A DNA stretch of 64,000 bases from Temperatibacter marinus (GCF_031598375.1 NZ_CP123872.1:620001-684000); one strand, 5' to 3'; counted from the stretch's first letter, positions 53,588 through 62,449 are shown. Notes: a model not told the origin generated them from the sequence alone. Translations and numbers: made by a program.

Positions 53588-54274
53588 TCAACTCCACTTT
53601 TCAATAAATGCCTGCCTCTCTATATCATTATAAAAATACTGCATAGAGGTACAGTGATAGACTAAATCCAATATCTCTTCTGTTGGTTTAAACTTTTCTA
53701 AAAATTCCTTGTAATGAGAAGCATACCATTTTTGTGACGACATGTTAATGTGCGGTAATTCAAAATCAGGGATTTTTAGAAATCTCCTTATAGCCATATC
53801 AATATTAGAGATATCTTCAAACCGATAACAGAATAGATTTATATTTCCTTTGTGAAGGGTTAGATGTCCTTTTTGATGAGGAAAGACATGGTCAAAAAGG
53901 TCTAGATCAACTATATTATTAAATCGAGTGAACCAAGGTAGGACAGTATTTTTCAAATTAAAGACATATTTACTTTCAAAAAAACTAACGAATTCATCTA
54001 CAGATTTATTCTTTAAGTGCTCTTGTTCTCCCATGTAATAATATTTACCGGCTTTATCACAATTTTGAAAAAAGGCACTGATTGTCTTTCTCAATAAATC
54101 ACGGATTCCAGTAATAATATAGACTTCTTCATCAGTTTCAGCGTAGTCTTTTAAAATAGATTCAGCAATCCCATGTGAATGAACATGCGATTTATAGACA
54201 GGGGTATGTGTTGTTAATTGTCGACTGATTGAAAGAGATCCAACTTTTCCCATCTGATAGACTAAAATTTTCAT
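53588..54274 (-). CDS. Putative capsular polysaccharide synthesis protein, sulfotransferase-like
   Basis: About 228 residues starting MKILVYQMGKVGSLSISRQL, with MGKVGS in the PAPS 5'-loop position, and VYIITGIRDLLRKTISAFFQN in the 3'-phosphate position. This is the layout of the putative capsular polysaccharide synthesis family (related to sulfotransferases). ATG 54274 has AGGAAG upstream and is preferred to 54301. The gene is convergent with the preceding sulfotransferase with only 16 bases between stops. Confidence 0.75.
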   Translation of the reverse strand: MKILVYQMGKVGSLSISRQLTTHTPVYKSHVHSHGIAESILKDYAETDEEVYIITGIRDLLRKTISAFFQNCDKAGKYYYMGEQEHLKNKSVDEFVSFFESKYVFNLKNTVLPWFTRFNNIVDLDLFDHVFPHQKGHLTLHKGNINLFCYRFEDISNIDMAIRRFLKIPDFELPHINMSSQKWYASHYKEFLEKFKPTEEILDLVYHCTSMQYFYNDIERQAFIEKWS

Positions 54275-54468
54275 CGCATACTTCCTGATTTTTTGCCTCA
54301 TAGTCTCTTAAAGCAAATATTAAGCCATGTCACTGAAATCATATTTCATTATCGGCCTAAGGCCTATAAAAGACCCTCAATGCCCTCTTAATAAATTGGG
54401 TAAGAATTGAAGTTAGGCATGATACTTGCTAAGTCTATTCAATATAAATTCCATGGGAAAGGTATAGT

Positions 54469-55437
54469 ATGAGAAAAGCATTAGTTCTGGGTGCAGGTGG
54501 ATTTATCGGATCACATCTTGTTAATCGATTAAAGTCTGAAGGCTTTTGGGTAAGAGGTGTTGATTTAAAATTCCCTGAGTATGCTGATACACAAGCTGAT
54601 GATTTTGTTATTGCTGATCTAAGAGATCAACAGATATGCCGAGCAGTGATCGATCAAAAGTTTGATGAAATTTATCAACTAGCTGCTGATATGGGAGGAG
54701 CCGGATATATTTTCACTGGTGAAAATGATGCTGATATTATGCATAACTCAGCAACAATAAATTTAAACATTCTTGAAACAGCTAGAAAAAGAAACTGTCA
54801 AAGGATATTTTATTCTTCATCTGCATGTATTTATCCTTCGCATAATCAAGAAGACCCAGATAATCCAAATTGCGCAGAAGATAGCGCTTATCCAGCAAAC
54901 CCAGATAGTGAATATGGGTGGGAAAAATTATTTTCTGAACGCTTATACCTTTCTTACGCTCGCAATTATAATATGGAATGCCGTGTCGCAAGATACCATA
55001 ATATTTTTGGTCCAGAGGGAACGTGGACAGGCGGAAAAGAAAAAGCTCCGGCCGCGTTATGTCGTAAAATTGCGGAAGTTCCTGATGGTGGTGAAATTGA
55101 AGTCTGGGGACCTGGTACCCAGACTCGTTCATTCTTATATATAGATGAATGCTTAGACGGCACCATTAAACTGTTACGTTCAGATAAACTAGGGCCGTAT
55201 AATATTGGTTCAGAAGAAATGATATCGATTAATAACCTGGCTAAATTGATTGCAGAACTCTCTGGTAAATCTATCACTATAAATAATATTCCAGGACCAG
55301 TTGGTGTGAATGGTAGAAATTCAGATAATAAATTAATTCAGGCTGAATTAGAATGGGCACCAAGTAAAACTCTTAAAGAAGGGCTCTCAAAAACCTACCA
55401 ATGGATTAACAACCAAGTTCACAAGAGCAATCAATAA
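54469..55437 (+). CDS. GDP-mannose 3,5-epimerase-like SDR
   Basis: A 322-residue SDR with a Rossmann opening (ALVLGAGGFIGSHLVNRL). The segments QLAADMGGAGYIFTG, FYSSSACIYPSHNQ, EYGWEKLFSERLY, ARYHNIFGPEGTWTGGKEKAPAALCRK and WGPGTQTRSFLYIDECLDGT match GDP-mannose 3,5-epimerase, best known from plant ascorbate synthesis, very closely. It would supply GDP-L-galactose or a related sugar to the glycan. Catalytic S/Y/K and cysteine-type residues (SSACIY) are present. Exact substrate is inferred from motif similarity. Confidence 0.85.
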   Translation: MRKALVLGAGGFIGSHLVNRLKSEGFWVRGVDLKFPEYADTQADDFVIADLRDQQICRAVIDQKFDEIYQLAADMGGAGYIFTGENDADIMHNSATINLNILETARKRNCQRIFYSSSACIYPSHNQEDPDNPNCAEDSAYPANPDSEYGWEKLFSERLYLSYARNYNMECRVARYHNIFGPEGTWTGGKEKAPAALCRKIAEVPDGGEIEVWGPGTQTRSFLYIDECLDGTIKLLRSDKLGPYNIGSEEMISINNLAKLIAELSGKSITINNIPGPVGVNGRNSDNKLIQAELEWAPSKTLKEGLSKTYQWINNQVHKSNQ

Positions 55438-55447
55438 GAGTACCCTT

Positions 55448-57094
55448 TTAACCGATCATATGAGGCTTTAAAATATCCTCCAAGGCCTCATAGGAATTTT
55501 CCGAGAGACTCATATTCAAAAAATCTACAGGTGTTCCAAAAATGGCATAATTATCAGTCTCTTTATGATATTGCATAATCCACGACTTTGCATTGGTAAC
55601 AACGACCATAGGGCACCCAACGGCATAAGCTAACATTTGTGATGTTGTTACTGGGCCAATACTCGCATCCATCAAAGAAAGTAATGCAAGGTTTGCATCA
55701 ATATTATTTTTGAAATCAATATCGTTCATAAAATGTACATTTGAGAGGGAATTAAGATTATTTTTTTCTTCTTCTGAATAGACATATTGAATGACATAAA
55801 AATCAGCCTCTATTTTACTGAGCGCCTTTTTCAATAACTCTGTATCAAGATATAACCCTTTTCGGGCACCTTTAATGTTTTGACTTTTCCAAGATAAAGC
55901 AAAACGTGGGCGGCTTTTAGATCCTAGACGACTTCTGAACTCCGCCTGTAGTTTGGAATCAATTTTTAAGTACGCGCCTTTAAACTCCATAAAGTCGTCG
56001 AATTTCTTGACAAAATACCTCATAAGTGACCCAAGATAGATAGAGTTGTCTATTTCAGCTTTAACAGAATCAAGTGACGGAATCTTTCGTTTTTTATAGC
56101 CAGATCGATCATCATCAACATAGGATAAAATTTCCACCTCCGGAAATGATCGTGCATAGGCATCTTCAAGTCTTGGGTCACATAATAAAAATACTTTTTT
56201 AGCTTCTTTAAGGAGCTTAGGTAAAAAAGAAGCAAATAAAAGTTCGTCGCCAATACCTTGCTCACTTAAAATCAAAATTGTTTTGTCCGTGATAGGATTG
56301 TCTTCTATGGCAGGGATAGAATGCTCATAAGTAAGAAATTTGACTGAACCCAATTGAGCTGCATGACGGGATTCATAATAATCCATCATATTAATAAATA
56401 ATTTGGGACCAATAAATTTACATTTCGGCAATAGGTATAAAGCAAATGATACTGCCACCTGTGGGTTTTCAGGAGTCAATTTTATTGCCTTCTGATAATA
56501 AGCTTTAGCCTCAGCCAACCCATGATATGAAAGAGCCAAATTATGGCAAATATCAGCATTTTCAGAATCAAGTTCATGCGCCTGTTTTAAAAACACTCTA
56601 CCATTCTCAGTATCGCCTCGATATTCTAGTAAATAAGTCCCTAATAAATCCCACATCTTTGCATATTCCGGAAAATGCTGAAGAGTGGAAGTGAGTAATT
56701 CAATAGCCTGATCAACATCACCTTTTTCAGCTTGAGCGATTGCTAAATGAAGGTAATTTGTTTGCTCTGAAGGATTTATCATGCATGCTTTCGAAAATGC
56801 TTTCTCCGCCATTTCCGGCATATTAAGTTGAAGAGCGGCTTTTCCAGACAATTGATAAATTAATTCAGTTTCACCCATGACCTGAGCAGCATCTTGAATA
56901 ATATCGATAACTTGCTGACTCTCATTCATATCTAATAAAGCGAACCCTACAACAACAAGGATGTCTTCTGTTTTAGAACTGGTAAGCCAGAGCTGTTTAA
57001 TTTGATCGACGATCACGCATTGATTTACCTTGCCCGATCGATGCCTATCAATAAGATCTGTAAGTTTCTTTAATGTCTTTCTCTTATTCATCAT
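55448..57094 (-). CDS. TPR protein with GT9/41-like glycosyltransferase domain
   Basis: About 548 residues. Residues 40-240 are a chain of tetratricopeptide repeats (AEKAFSKACMINPSEQTNYLHLAIAQAEKGDVDQAI; GRVFLKQAHELDSENADICHNLALSYHGLAEAKAYYQKAIKLTPENPQV). The C-terminal part has LILSEQGIGDELLFASFLPKLL, LSWKSQNIKGARKG and DASIGPVTTSQMLAYAVGCPMVVVTN, as in heptosyltransferase/OGT-like GT-B enzymes. Starts at ATG 57094 or 57091; a TTG at 57130 overlaps the neighbour's stop. It is last in a minus-strand operon of three. Confidence 0.78.
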   Translation of the reverse strand: MMNKRKTLKKLTDLIDRHRSGKVNQCVIVDQIKQLWLTSSKTEDILVVVGFALLDMNESQQVIDIIQDAAQVMGETELIYQLSGKAALQLNMPEMAEKAFSKACMINPSEQTNYLHLAIAQAEKGDVDQAIELLTSTLQHFPEYAKMWDLLGTYLLEYRGDTENGRVFLKQAHELDSENADICHNLALSYHGLAEAKAYYQKAIKLTPENPQVAVSFALYLLPKCKFIGPKLFINMMDYYESRHAAQLGSVKFLTYEHSIPAIEDNPITDKTILILSEQGIGDELLFASFLPKLLKEAKKVFLLCDPRLEDAYARSFPEVEILSYVDDDRSGYKKRKIPSLDSVKAEIDNSIYLGSLMRYFVKKFDDFMEFKGAYLKIDSKLQAEFRSRLGSKSRPRFALSWKSQNIKGARKGLYLDTELLKKALSKIEADFYVIQYVYSEEEKNNLNSLSNVHFMNDIDFKNNIDANLALLSLMDASIGPVTTSQMLAYAVGCPMVVVTNAKSWIMQYHKETDNYAIFGTPVDFLNMSLSENSYEALEDILKPHMIG

Positions 57095-57130
57095 ACGGCA
57101 CTCTATTAGTCTCTCTTGCCAAAACAGCAA

Positions 57131-58435
57131 CTATAATAGCTTTAAATTAGATATAGCTTTCAGGGCGCTTTTAAGGACATAAGAATATTTATGCTTGGGA
57201 TTATGTCTTTTATGAAAGTGCCATGCAGGTGCAATAGCTCCTAAGCTTTTGATATTTGTTAAATAATCCCAAACACTGGATAAAGATTGTTTATGATCGA
57301 AAAACACATGATGGCTACCCGTAGTTTCTTCAGTATGTTCCACAGAAAAATATATCTTTGCAGTGACTTTAAGAGCATAGCCTTGGTTTTTTATTCTAAG
57401 TGAAAAGTCTGAATCCCCCCAATATTGGGGAAATAAATCTGTATCGATGCGGGGGACACTAGATAAGATTTCTGAACTGAACAAGGTACACCTTCCAAAC
57501 AATGTTTCTACAGTGATTGTCCTTCCTTCTTTTCTAAATAAACTTTCTGCTTGTTCAAACCGATATAAAGTATGGCCTAATTCTCCAGAAGCAATTGCTT
57601 CTGTTCCAGAAATTGACATAGGCGCCCAGCATGTACCTCTATCTTTTAAAGCTTGTAGTAATATTTGCTCTAAGGTGTTGGGCTCCAAGAATACATCATT
57701 ATTCATAAACAGAAAAAAATCTTCAGAATTTATCGTTTCTCGAATAAAATCGAGGCCTTTATTAATAGCACCTCCCCACCAAAGGCTGCCATCGCCTGTC
57801 AACAAAGTGCACTCCGGATAATGGTCAGCTATTGCTTTGTCTAAGTGGTCCGTGCTGCCATCATCAACCACAATAATATTTAAAGAATGGAAGATCGTTT
57901 GTTTATACAAGAGGTCTAAACATTTACACGTTAATTGACAGCGATTATGAACAGGGATGATAACATGAATAAGCCCTTGAAAATCAGAACTAGAAATTTT
58001 CTTTCTATAAAATCCATATCCAAAATATTCAAAATCTTGTTCAAGGTCAGGATGAGTCACTTTAACATCCAAAGGGACGCGAACTATCCCCCCTGGATTT
58101 AAACAATCTATAAGATCTTGATCAATTACTTCAGCAATTATGATATCATAATTAGAAGTCTGTTTTTGAACTAAAGATTTAGATCTTTTTTTTAGGAAAT
58201 TTTCAAGATTTGAATATAGGCCACTCTCCGCGCCTCCCCAGCTGATCGATGGATAGGGTTGAACACTACCCCCAATTGAAAGAAGCATCCTTATTTGCAA
58301 AAGATCAGACTCTGATAGAGTTTGCTTACTTTCGTGTTGATGAATATAGGTTAAGTAATCTTCCAGGAATGAAGAGTGAACAGAAGTATCGTTGATTTTT
58401 TTAGCCGAATTAATATGTGCAATCATGACGGTCAT
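57131..58435 (-). CDS. Family 2 glycosyltransferase
   Basis: A 434-residue protein. Residues about 170-390 are a GT2 domain: IHVIIPVHNRCQLTCKCLDLL, NIIVVDDGSTDHL, GDGSLWWGGAINKGLDF and FFLFMNNDVFLEPN (DxD-type metal site), then QYWGDSDFSLRIKNQGY. The N-terminal 160 residues include YDIIIAEVIDQDLIDCLNPGGIVRVP, which looks like the end of a methyltransferase-type fold. It is the middle gene of the operon 58445-59482, this gene, 55448-57094. It likely adds a sugar to the surface glycan. Confidence 0.85.
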   Translation of the reverse strand: MTVMIAHINSAKKINDTSVHSSFLEDYLTYIHQHESKQTLSESDLLQIRMLLSIGGSVQPYPSISWGGAESGLYSNLENFLKKRSKSLVQKQTSNYDIIIAEVIDQDLIDCLNPGGIVRVPLDVKVTHPDLEQDFEYFGYGFYRKKISSSDFQGLIHVIIPVHNRCQLTCKCLDLLYKQTIFHSLNIIVVDDGSTDHLDKAIADHYPECTLLTGDGSLWWGGAINKGLDFIRETINSEDFFLFMNNDVFLEPNTLEQILLQALKDRGTCWAPMSISGTEAIASGELGHTLYRFEQAESLFRKEGRTITVETLFGRCTLFSSEILSSVPRIDTDLFPQYWGDSDFSLRIKNQGYALKVTAKIYFSVEHTEETTGSHHVFFDHKQSLSSVWDYLTNIKSLGAIAPAWHFHKRHNPKHKYSYVLKSALKAISNLKLL

Positions 58436-58444
58436 TTTAACCCG

Positions 58445-59482
58445 TTATTTATTTGGAAATACTATTTTTTTGAGAATTCTCATAAAATCTTCCCAAGATT
58501 CATCACTATATTTATACACAATTTCACAACCTTGCCCATACCATAATCTATCACACTGCCTGCTTCTACTATTCCCTGCCTTGTATTGAGTATCTAAGGT
58601 GTGAATTCTATAGGTATAAATTCCTAAAGCATTTGATAGGTCTGCTACTAACGTTGATGTAGATATAACTTTATCTAACTGTGATATTACAAAGGCTAAA
58701 GTATTAATATCATTAAAAAAATCGTAACTGGGAAAATGAATTAGAGAGTCCGAAAATGTAGATTCTGCCTCTCTTATCTCGTCCAAATCATGACTATATT
58801 GTAAAGACACGCAAGTAAATTCTATCTCTTGGAAGAGGTACCCATAATCGACAAGGGTCGTGTAATTGAGAGCCCTTACAGGATCAACCTTAGTAGATGT
58901 CGTGCAAACACCAATCGCTTTATGCAATTTATTGGGATAAAGCGATATTTCTTCAGCCTTTAGATACCCAGAACCCTGAGCTCCATCCTGTTTATCCCAA
59001 AATAATCCTTCTAAAGAACCTGAGGCTAAGATTATATCATAAACTACATCTGGTATCTCGCTTACAACATTGCATTGATGAAAATTATACTGAACCAAGG
59101 GCTTGATTTTTGGAGGCACCAGCAATGAAACTTTGCATCCTAACTCTATAATTTTATTAACATAAAACAAATGACGAATAAAATCGCCTAACCCTTCTTC
59201 AGCACATATTAAGATATGTTGATTTTCATTTATATTACTTAAGTCTAATGATAGTTTAGGGTTACTATATGTCTGACGAAGTCCCAAGCTCAAGCCAGTA
59301 TCATAATCTTTCTGCCAGAGAGACCTATCTTTACACTCATGACGGTTTACTAAAGCAGTAAGATATCTTAAATAGTCACTATTCATAAAACCTGAAGGTG
59401 CCGACGTCAGGAGTTTTTTAAACGATCGTAAGTCACCGGAAAAATATATTTTTTTCAATTGATTGAATAATTCTTTATACAT
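58445..59482 (-). CDS. GT9/41-like protein without TPRs, related to the 55448-57094 product
   Basis: A 345-residue protein. ILICAEEGLGDFIRHLFYVNKIIELGCKVSLLVPP parallels the ILSEQGIGDELLFASF segment of the TPR-glycosyltransferase encoded downstream, and LAFVISQLDKVISTSTLVADLSNALGIYTYRI parallels its nucleotide-sugar site. It lacks an extended TPR array. It is first in the operon, 9 bases before the GT2 gene. It is probably a glycosyltransferase; the substrate is unknown. Confidence 0.65.
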   Translation of the reverse strand: MYKELFNQLKKIYFSGDLRSFKKLLTSAPSGFMNSDYLRYLTALVNRHECKDRSLWQKDYDTGLSLGLRQTYSNPKLSLDLSNINENQHILICAEEGLGDFIRHLFYVNKIIELGCKVSLLVPPKIKPLVQYNFHQCNVVSEIPDVVYDIILASGSLEGLFWDKQDGAQGSGYLKAEEISLYPNKLHKAIGVCTTSTKVDPVRALNYTTLVDYGYLFQEIEFTCVSLQYSHDLDEIREAESTFSDSLIHFPSYDFFNDINTLAFVISQLDKVISTSTLVADLSNALGIYTYRIHTLDTQYKAGNSRSRQCDRLWYGQGCEIVYKYSDESWEDFMRILKKIVFPNK

Positions 59483-59651
59483 AATCCAAATAACTTTAAC
59501 TTTCAGAAAACATTCATCACATTCAGCTAATCATTTTATTTGCATTTAAAGTGAAAAAATGAGTGAGTAAGTGAATAATAATTGTAATAATGACTTTGTC
59601 AAAATCTAAAGAATAAACTAGTTCCTGCGAAACAGAAAAAAGATTCAGACA

Positions 59652-60434
59652 ATGACACAAGATACCGACCTTTTAGACCTTACAGACGATCAACTGGATC
59701 GATATAGCCGGCATTTGGTTTTACGTGAACTGGGTGGAGCAGGACAGCTTAAGCTTCTTAAGGCTAAAGTCCTTGTCATCGGAGCGGGCGGTCTTGGCTC
59801 CCCCCTTCTTCATTACCTTGCGGCCGCTGGTATAGGAACTCTTGGCATCATAGATCACGACAGTGTAGATCTTTCAAACCTTCAAAGACAAACCATTCAC
59901 AAGACAGAAAACATTGGCACCTCAAAGACAGAGAGCGCCAGACAGGCCATACACTCGCTTAACCCGGATGTTTGCGTCCAGACTTACCCATATAAAATCA
60001 CTGCAAACAATGCAAAAGCACTTATCGGGGAATATGATATCGTTGCAGATGGATGTGATAATTTTGAAACACGGCTCCTCGTCTCAGATATGTGCGTTGC
60101 ACTCAAAAAGCCTCTCGTTTCAGCTGCCTTGGGACCATTTGATGGACAGTTGGCCGTTTTCAAACCACACGCGGGAGAAGCTCTCCCTTGCTATCGTTGC
60201 TTCGTTCCCTCTGCGCCGCCAAGATCTGAAGCACGAAGCTGTTCTGATGTGGGTATTATCGGTGCTCTTGCAGGCGTCATGGGGAGCATGCAAGCCCTAG
60301 AAGTTATTCGGGAAATCAGTGACTTCGGCCCCTCAACAGCCGGTCAAATTACTTTCTTTGACGCGATGACGTTAAAAAGCCGCATGGTCAAATTACCAAA
60401 AGATCCTGCCTGCTCTGCATGTGGAGACAGCTAA
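59652..60434 (+). CDS. moeB: MoeB/ThiF/HesA-type adenylyltransferase
   Basis: A 260-residue E1-like enzyme. VLVIGAGGLGSPLLHYLAAAGIG is the ATP site, DLSNLQRQTIH carries the catalytic arginine, and zinc ligands lie in CYRCFVP and CSACG. LSDLCVALKKPL-type and GPFDGQLAVF segments also fit. It adenylates the C-terminal glycine of a MoaD- or ThiS-like sulfur carrier. No rhodanese domain is fused, unlike many MoeB forms. It is coupled by a one-base overlap to a DsrE-like gene. This is a return to housekeeping genes after the glycan island. Confidence 0.88.
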   Translation: MTQDTDLLDLTDDQLDRYSRHLVLRELGGAGQLKLLKAKVLVIGAGGLGSPLLHYLAAAGIGTLGIIDHDSVDLSNLQRQTIHKTENIGTSKTESARQAIHSLNPDVCVQTYPYKITANNAKALIGEYDIVADGCDNFETRLLVSDMCVALKKPLVSAALGPFDGQLAVFKPHAGEALPCYRCFVPSAPPRSEARSCSDVGIIGALAGVMGSMQALEVIREISDFGPSTAGQITFFDAMTLKSRMVKLPKDPACSACGDS

Positions 60435-60841
60435 TGGCGACAAGGCCAATGACAATCATGGTGATTACCCCCAGCGCTGAAACAATTCATCAGGCGTTGC
60501 TCACTGCAACCAGTGCCTGTTCAATGGGTCAAAAAACCTATCTTTACTTTGGGAAAGAAGCAGCCAAAGCACTTGTTCAAGATCAATGGGTCATGTTTAA
60601 AACCCATAACGGTGAAAGCGCTATGACAATGGATAAACGCCTCGAAGAACAAGGTTTAGCGGATTTTCAACTACTTCTAAGTGGCTTAGCTGGTATGAAT
60701 GCCTCTCTCTATATCTGTGAGCAGGCCATGAAAGAATATGCCATTGATCCTCTATCGCTTCTCCTTTCGCCGCAGCCAAAACCTATTGCCCTTTCTGACT
60801 TAATTGTCAAAGGCAGTGGAGGGGACTGGTTAACTTTTTAA
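60434..60841 (+). CDS. DsrE/DsrF-like protein coupled to MoeB
   Basis: A 135-residue protein: ITPSAETIHQALLTATSACSMGQKTYLYFG and GMNASLYICEQAMKEYAIDP, with a conserved-position cysteine in YICEQAMKEY, as in DsrE/TusD-like sulfur relay proteins (YACExxMK). The start shares a base with the MoeB stop (TAATG). The pairing with a sulfur-carrier activating enzyme suggests it passes or stores persulfide; this is inference. Its stop lies in a perfect 9-base-arm AT-rich palindrome shared with the convergent EAL gene. Confidence 0.7.
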   Translation: MATRPMTIMVITPSAETIHQALLTATSACSMGQKTYLYFGKEAAKALVQDQWVMFKTHNGESAMTMDKRLEEQGLADFQLLLSGLAGMNASLYICEQAMKEYAIDPLSLLLSPQPKPIALSDLIVKGSGGDWLTF

Positions 60842-60844
60842 AAG

Positions 60845-62449
60845 TTAAGGAACCAGAGGAGAGGGCAAGGGTTTAGAATAGTAATAGCCCTGGGCATAAT
60901 CTACCCCAAGGGCTTCCAGAATGTCTGCTTGAAACCGTTCTTCAACATGTTCGGCAATCGTTTTAACTTCCAGATCTTTACACAACCTTATGATGGTCAA
61001 CAACATCCCAGGACGCAATTCTTCACGGGTAAGGTCACGAATAAAAGCCCCGTCAATTTTCACATAATCAACATCAAAGGCTCTTAAATAATTGAGGCCT
61101 GCTGCACCCTTTCCAAAATCATCGATGCTCAAGGCAAAACCAATTTTCTTGATTCTGTTAAAAATGCGCCCGGCACGCTCGACATCTGATACCGCACTGG
61201 ATTCAGTCAACTCAATCATAATTTGGCCGCAAAGATGCTTGTTTTCTTCAAGAAGTTTGAGCAATTTTTCCATATGATTTTCACTGGATAATGTTCGGCC
61301 AGATAAATTTACTGCAAGGCGCAGTTTTGTGTCTAACCGTCGATAGCTCTCAATGCTTTCAATGGCTTTCGTAAAGACAGCCAAATCGAAATTTTCAATC
61401 AGACCAATATCTTCTGCAAATTGTATCAGTTCAAAAGGCGTGTCACCTTGAATAACATCATCAAAGCGAGACAGAATTTCATGGTGACTTATCTCACCAG
61501 TTTTCAAATCATAGATGGGCTGATAGTTTAGCTTGAAAGACCTGTTTTCAATCACATGATCAATGGCTGTCATTCTGGTTTTTGCTTTCACAGCCACATC
61601 TTCATAAATTTCCGTTATGCTCTCAAAATTAAGCTTTGATGGATCTTTAGAAAATTGAGTAAAAACATATGACAAGGTTCTGATAACCTGCTGTTCAGTC
61701 ATTTCAGCATCATCGCTGGTTTTCACAGTACTCACTGAAGTTTTAAGCAAACCCGCTTTGTCGACTTTAGCCACAGCTGTTTGAATTTCCTGCTCAGAGG
61801 TTTGGCCGTGATGCAAAATAGCAAAATCAGTTTCATTAATTTGACCTGCCATGGTGCCGTCAACAGAAAGTGATCGGAAGTGAGCTGCAATATTATTGAT
61901 TAGGCTGCGAACCTCTTTCGTGCCCAATTTTTTTCGTGTTTCTTCTAACCCTTCAATATGCGCCATCGTTAATTTCACATCACCACCGCTCAGGGTGGTG
62001 CCACGCATTGTCCGGCCTGCAAGCTCAAGAAAACCAGTCCGATTAATCAGACCCGTATTTGGGTCAAAATGATCTTGCATCATACCATAATCATTCGCGA
62101 GAGGAGCTGAGCGCAGTGCAATATAGATCGCTTCATCCGTCATGTGCAGGGCAAAAACTCGAAGATTGATTTGACCCCCCACTGTATTTTTGAAACGAAC
62201 AGGCAGAGGTCCAAGACGTTTTTTCTCTGCAATTCGGGGGAAGAAGGCATCAATGAAAGGCATATCTTCATCCACAACTAAATCATGGATTCTCTTGCCA
62301 ATTAATGTCGTTTCCTCAGAGGGTGTAATGCGAGAACAGGCACCGCCTTCATAATGAATTTTCCCACTCACATTAACTTCTAGAAATATCTCCGCAGAAG
62401 CGAAAGCAAAAGCAACAAATCGTTCTCTGTCCTTTTTGATATCCTGCAT
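60845..62449 (-). CDS. PAS-like, degenerate GGDEF and EAL domain protein (c-di-GMP phosphodiesterase type)
   Basis: A 534-residue cytoplasmic protein. An N-terminal PAS-like domain (1-115) precedes a GGDEF domain without the GGDEF/GGEEF site, then an EAL domain from about 285: YQPIYDLKTGEISHHEILSRF (E-I-L instead of E-A-L), IMIELTESS, IDDFGKGAAGLNYLRAFDVDYVKID, TIAEHVEERFQAD, and GYYYSKP. The metal and base residues of active EAL enzymes (E, N-type, E, DD, K, E) appear present, so c-di-GMP breakdown to pGpG is likely. AAGGTTAAAG precedes the start. Confidence 0.85.
   Translation of the reverse strand: MQDIKKDRERFVAFAFASAEIFLEVNVSGKIHYEGGACSRITPSEETTLIGKRIHDLVVDEDMPFIDAFFPRIAEKKRLGPLPVRFKNTVGGQINLRVFALHMTDEAIYIALRSAPLANDYGMMQDHFDPNTGLINRTGFLELAGRTMRGTTLSGGDVKLTMAHIEGLEETRKKLGTKEVRSLINNIAAHFRSLSVDGTMAGQINETDFAILHHGQTSEQEIQTAVAKVDKAGLLKTSVSTVKTSDDAEMTEQQVIRTLSYVFTQFSKDPSKLNFESITEIYEDVAVKAKTRMTAIDHVIENRSFKLNYQPIYDLKTGEISHHEILSRFDDVIQGDTPFELIQFAEDIGLIENFDLAVFTKAIESIESYRRLDTKLRLAVNLSGRTLSSENHMEKLLKLLEENKHLCGQIMIELTESSAVSDVERAGRIFNRIKKIGFALSIDDFGKGAAGLNYLRAFDVDYVKIDGAFIRDLTREELRPGMLLTIIRLCKDLEVKTIAEHVEERFQADILEALGVDYAQGYYYSKPLPSPLVP

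Noticed and set aside
40749-59482. A complete capsule export or Wzy polymerisation locus
   Set aside because: No Wzx, Wzy, Wza, KpsM/T or ABC exporter gene is present in the island.
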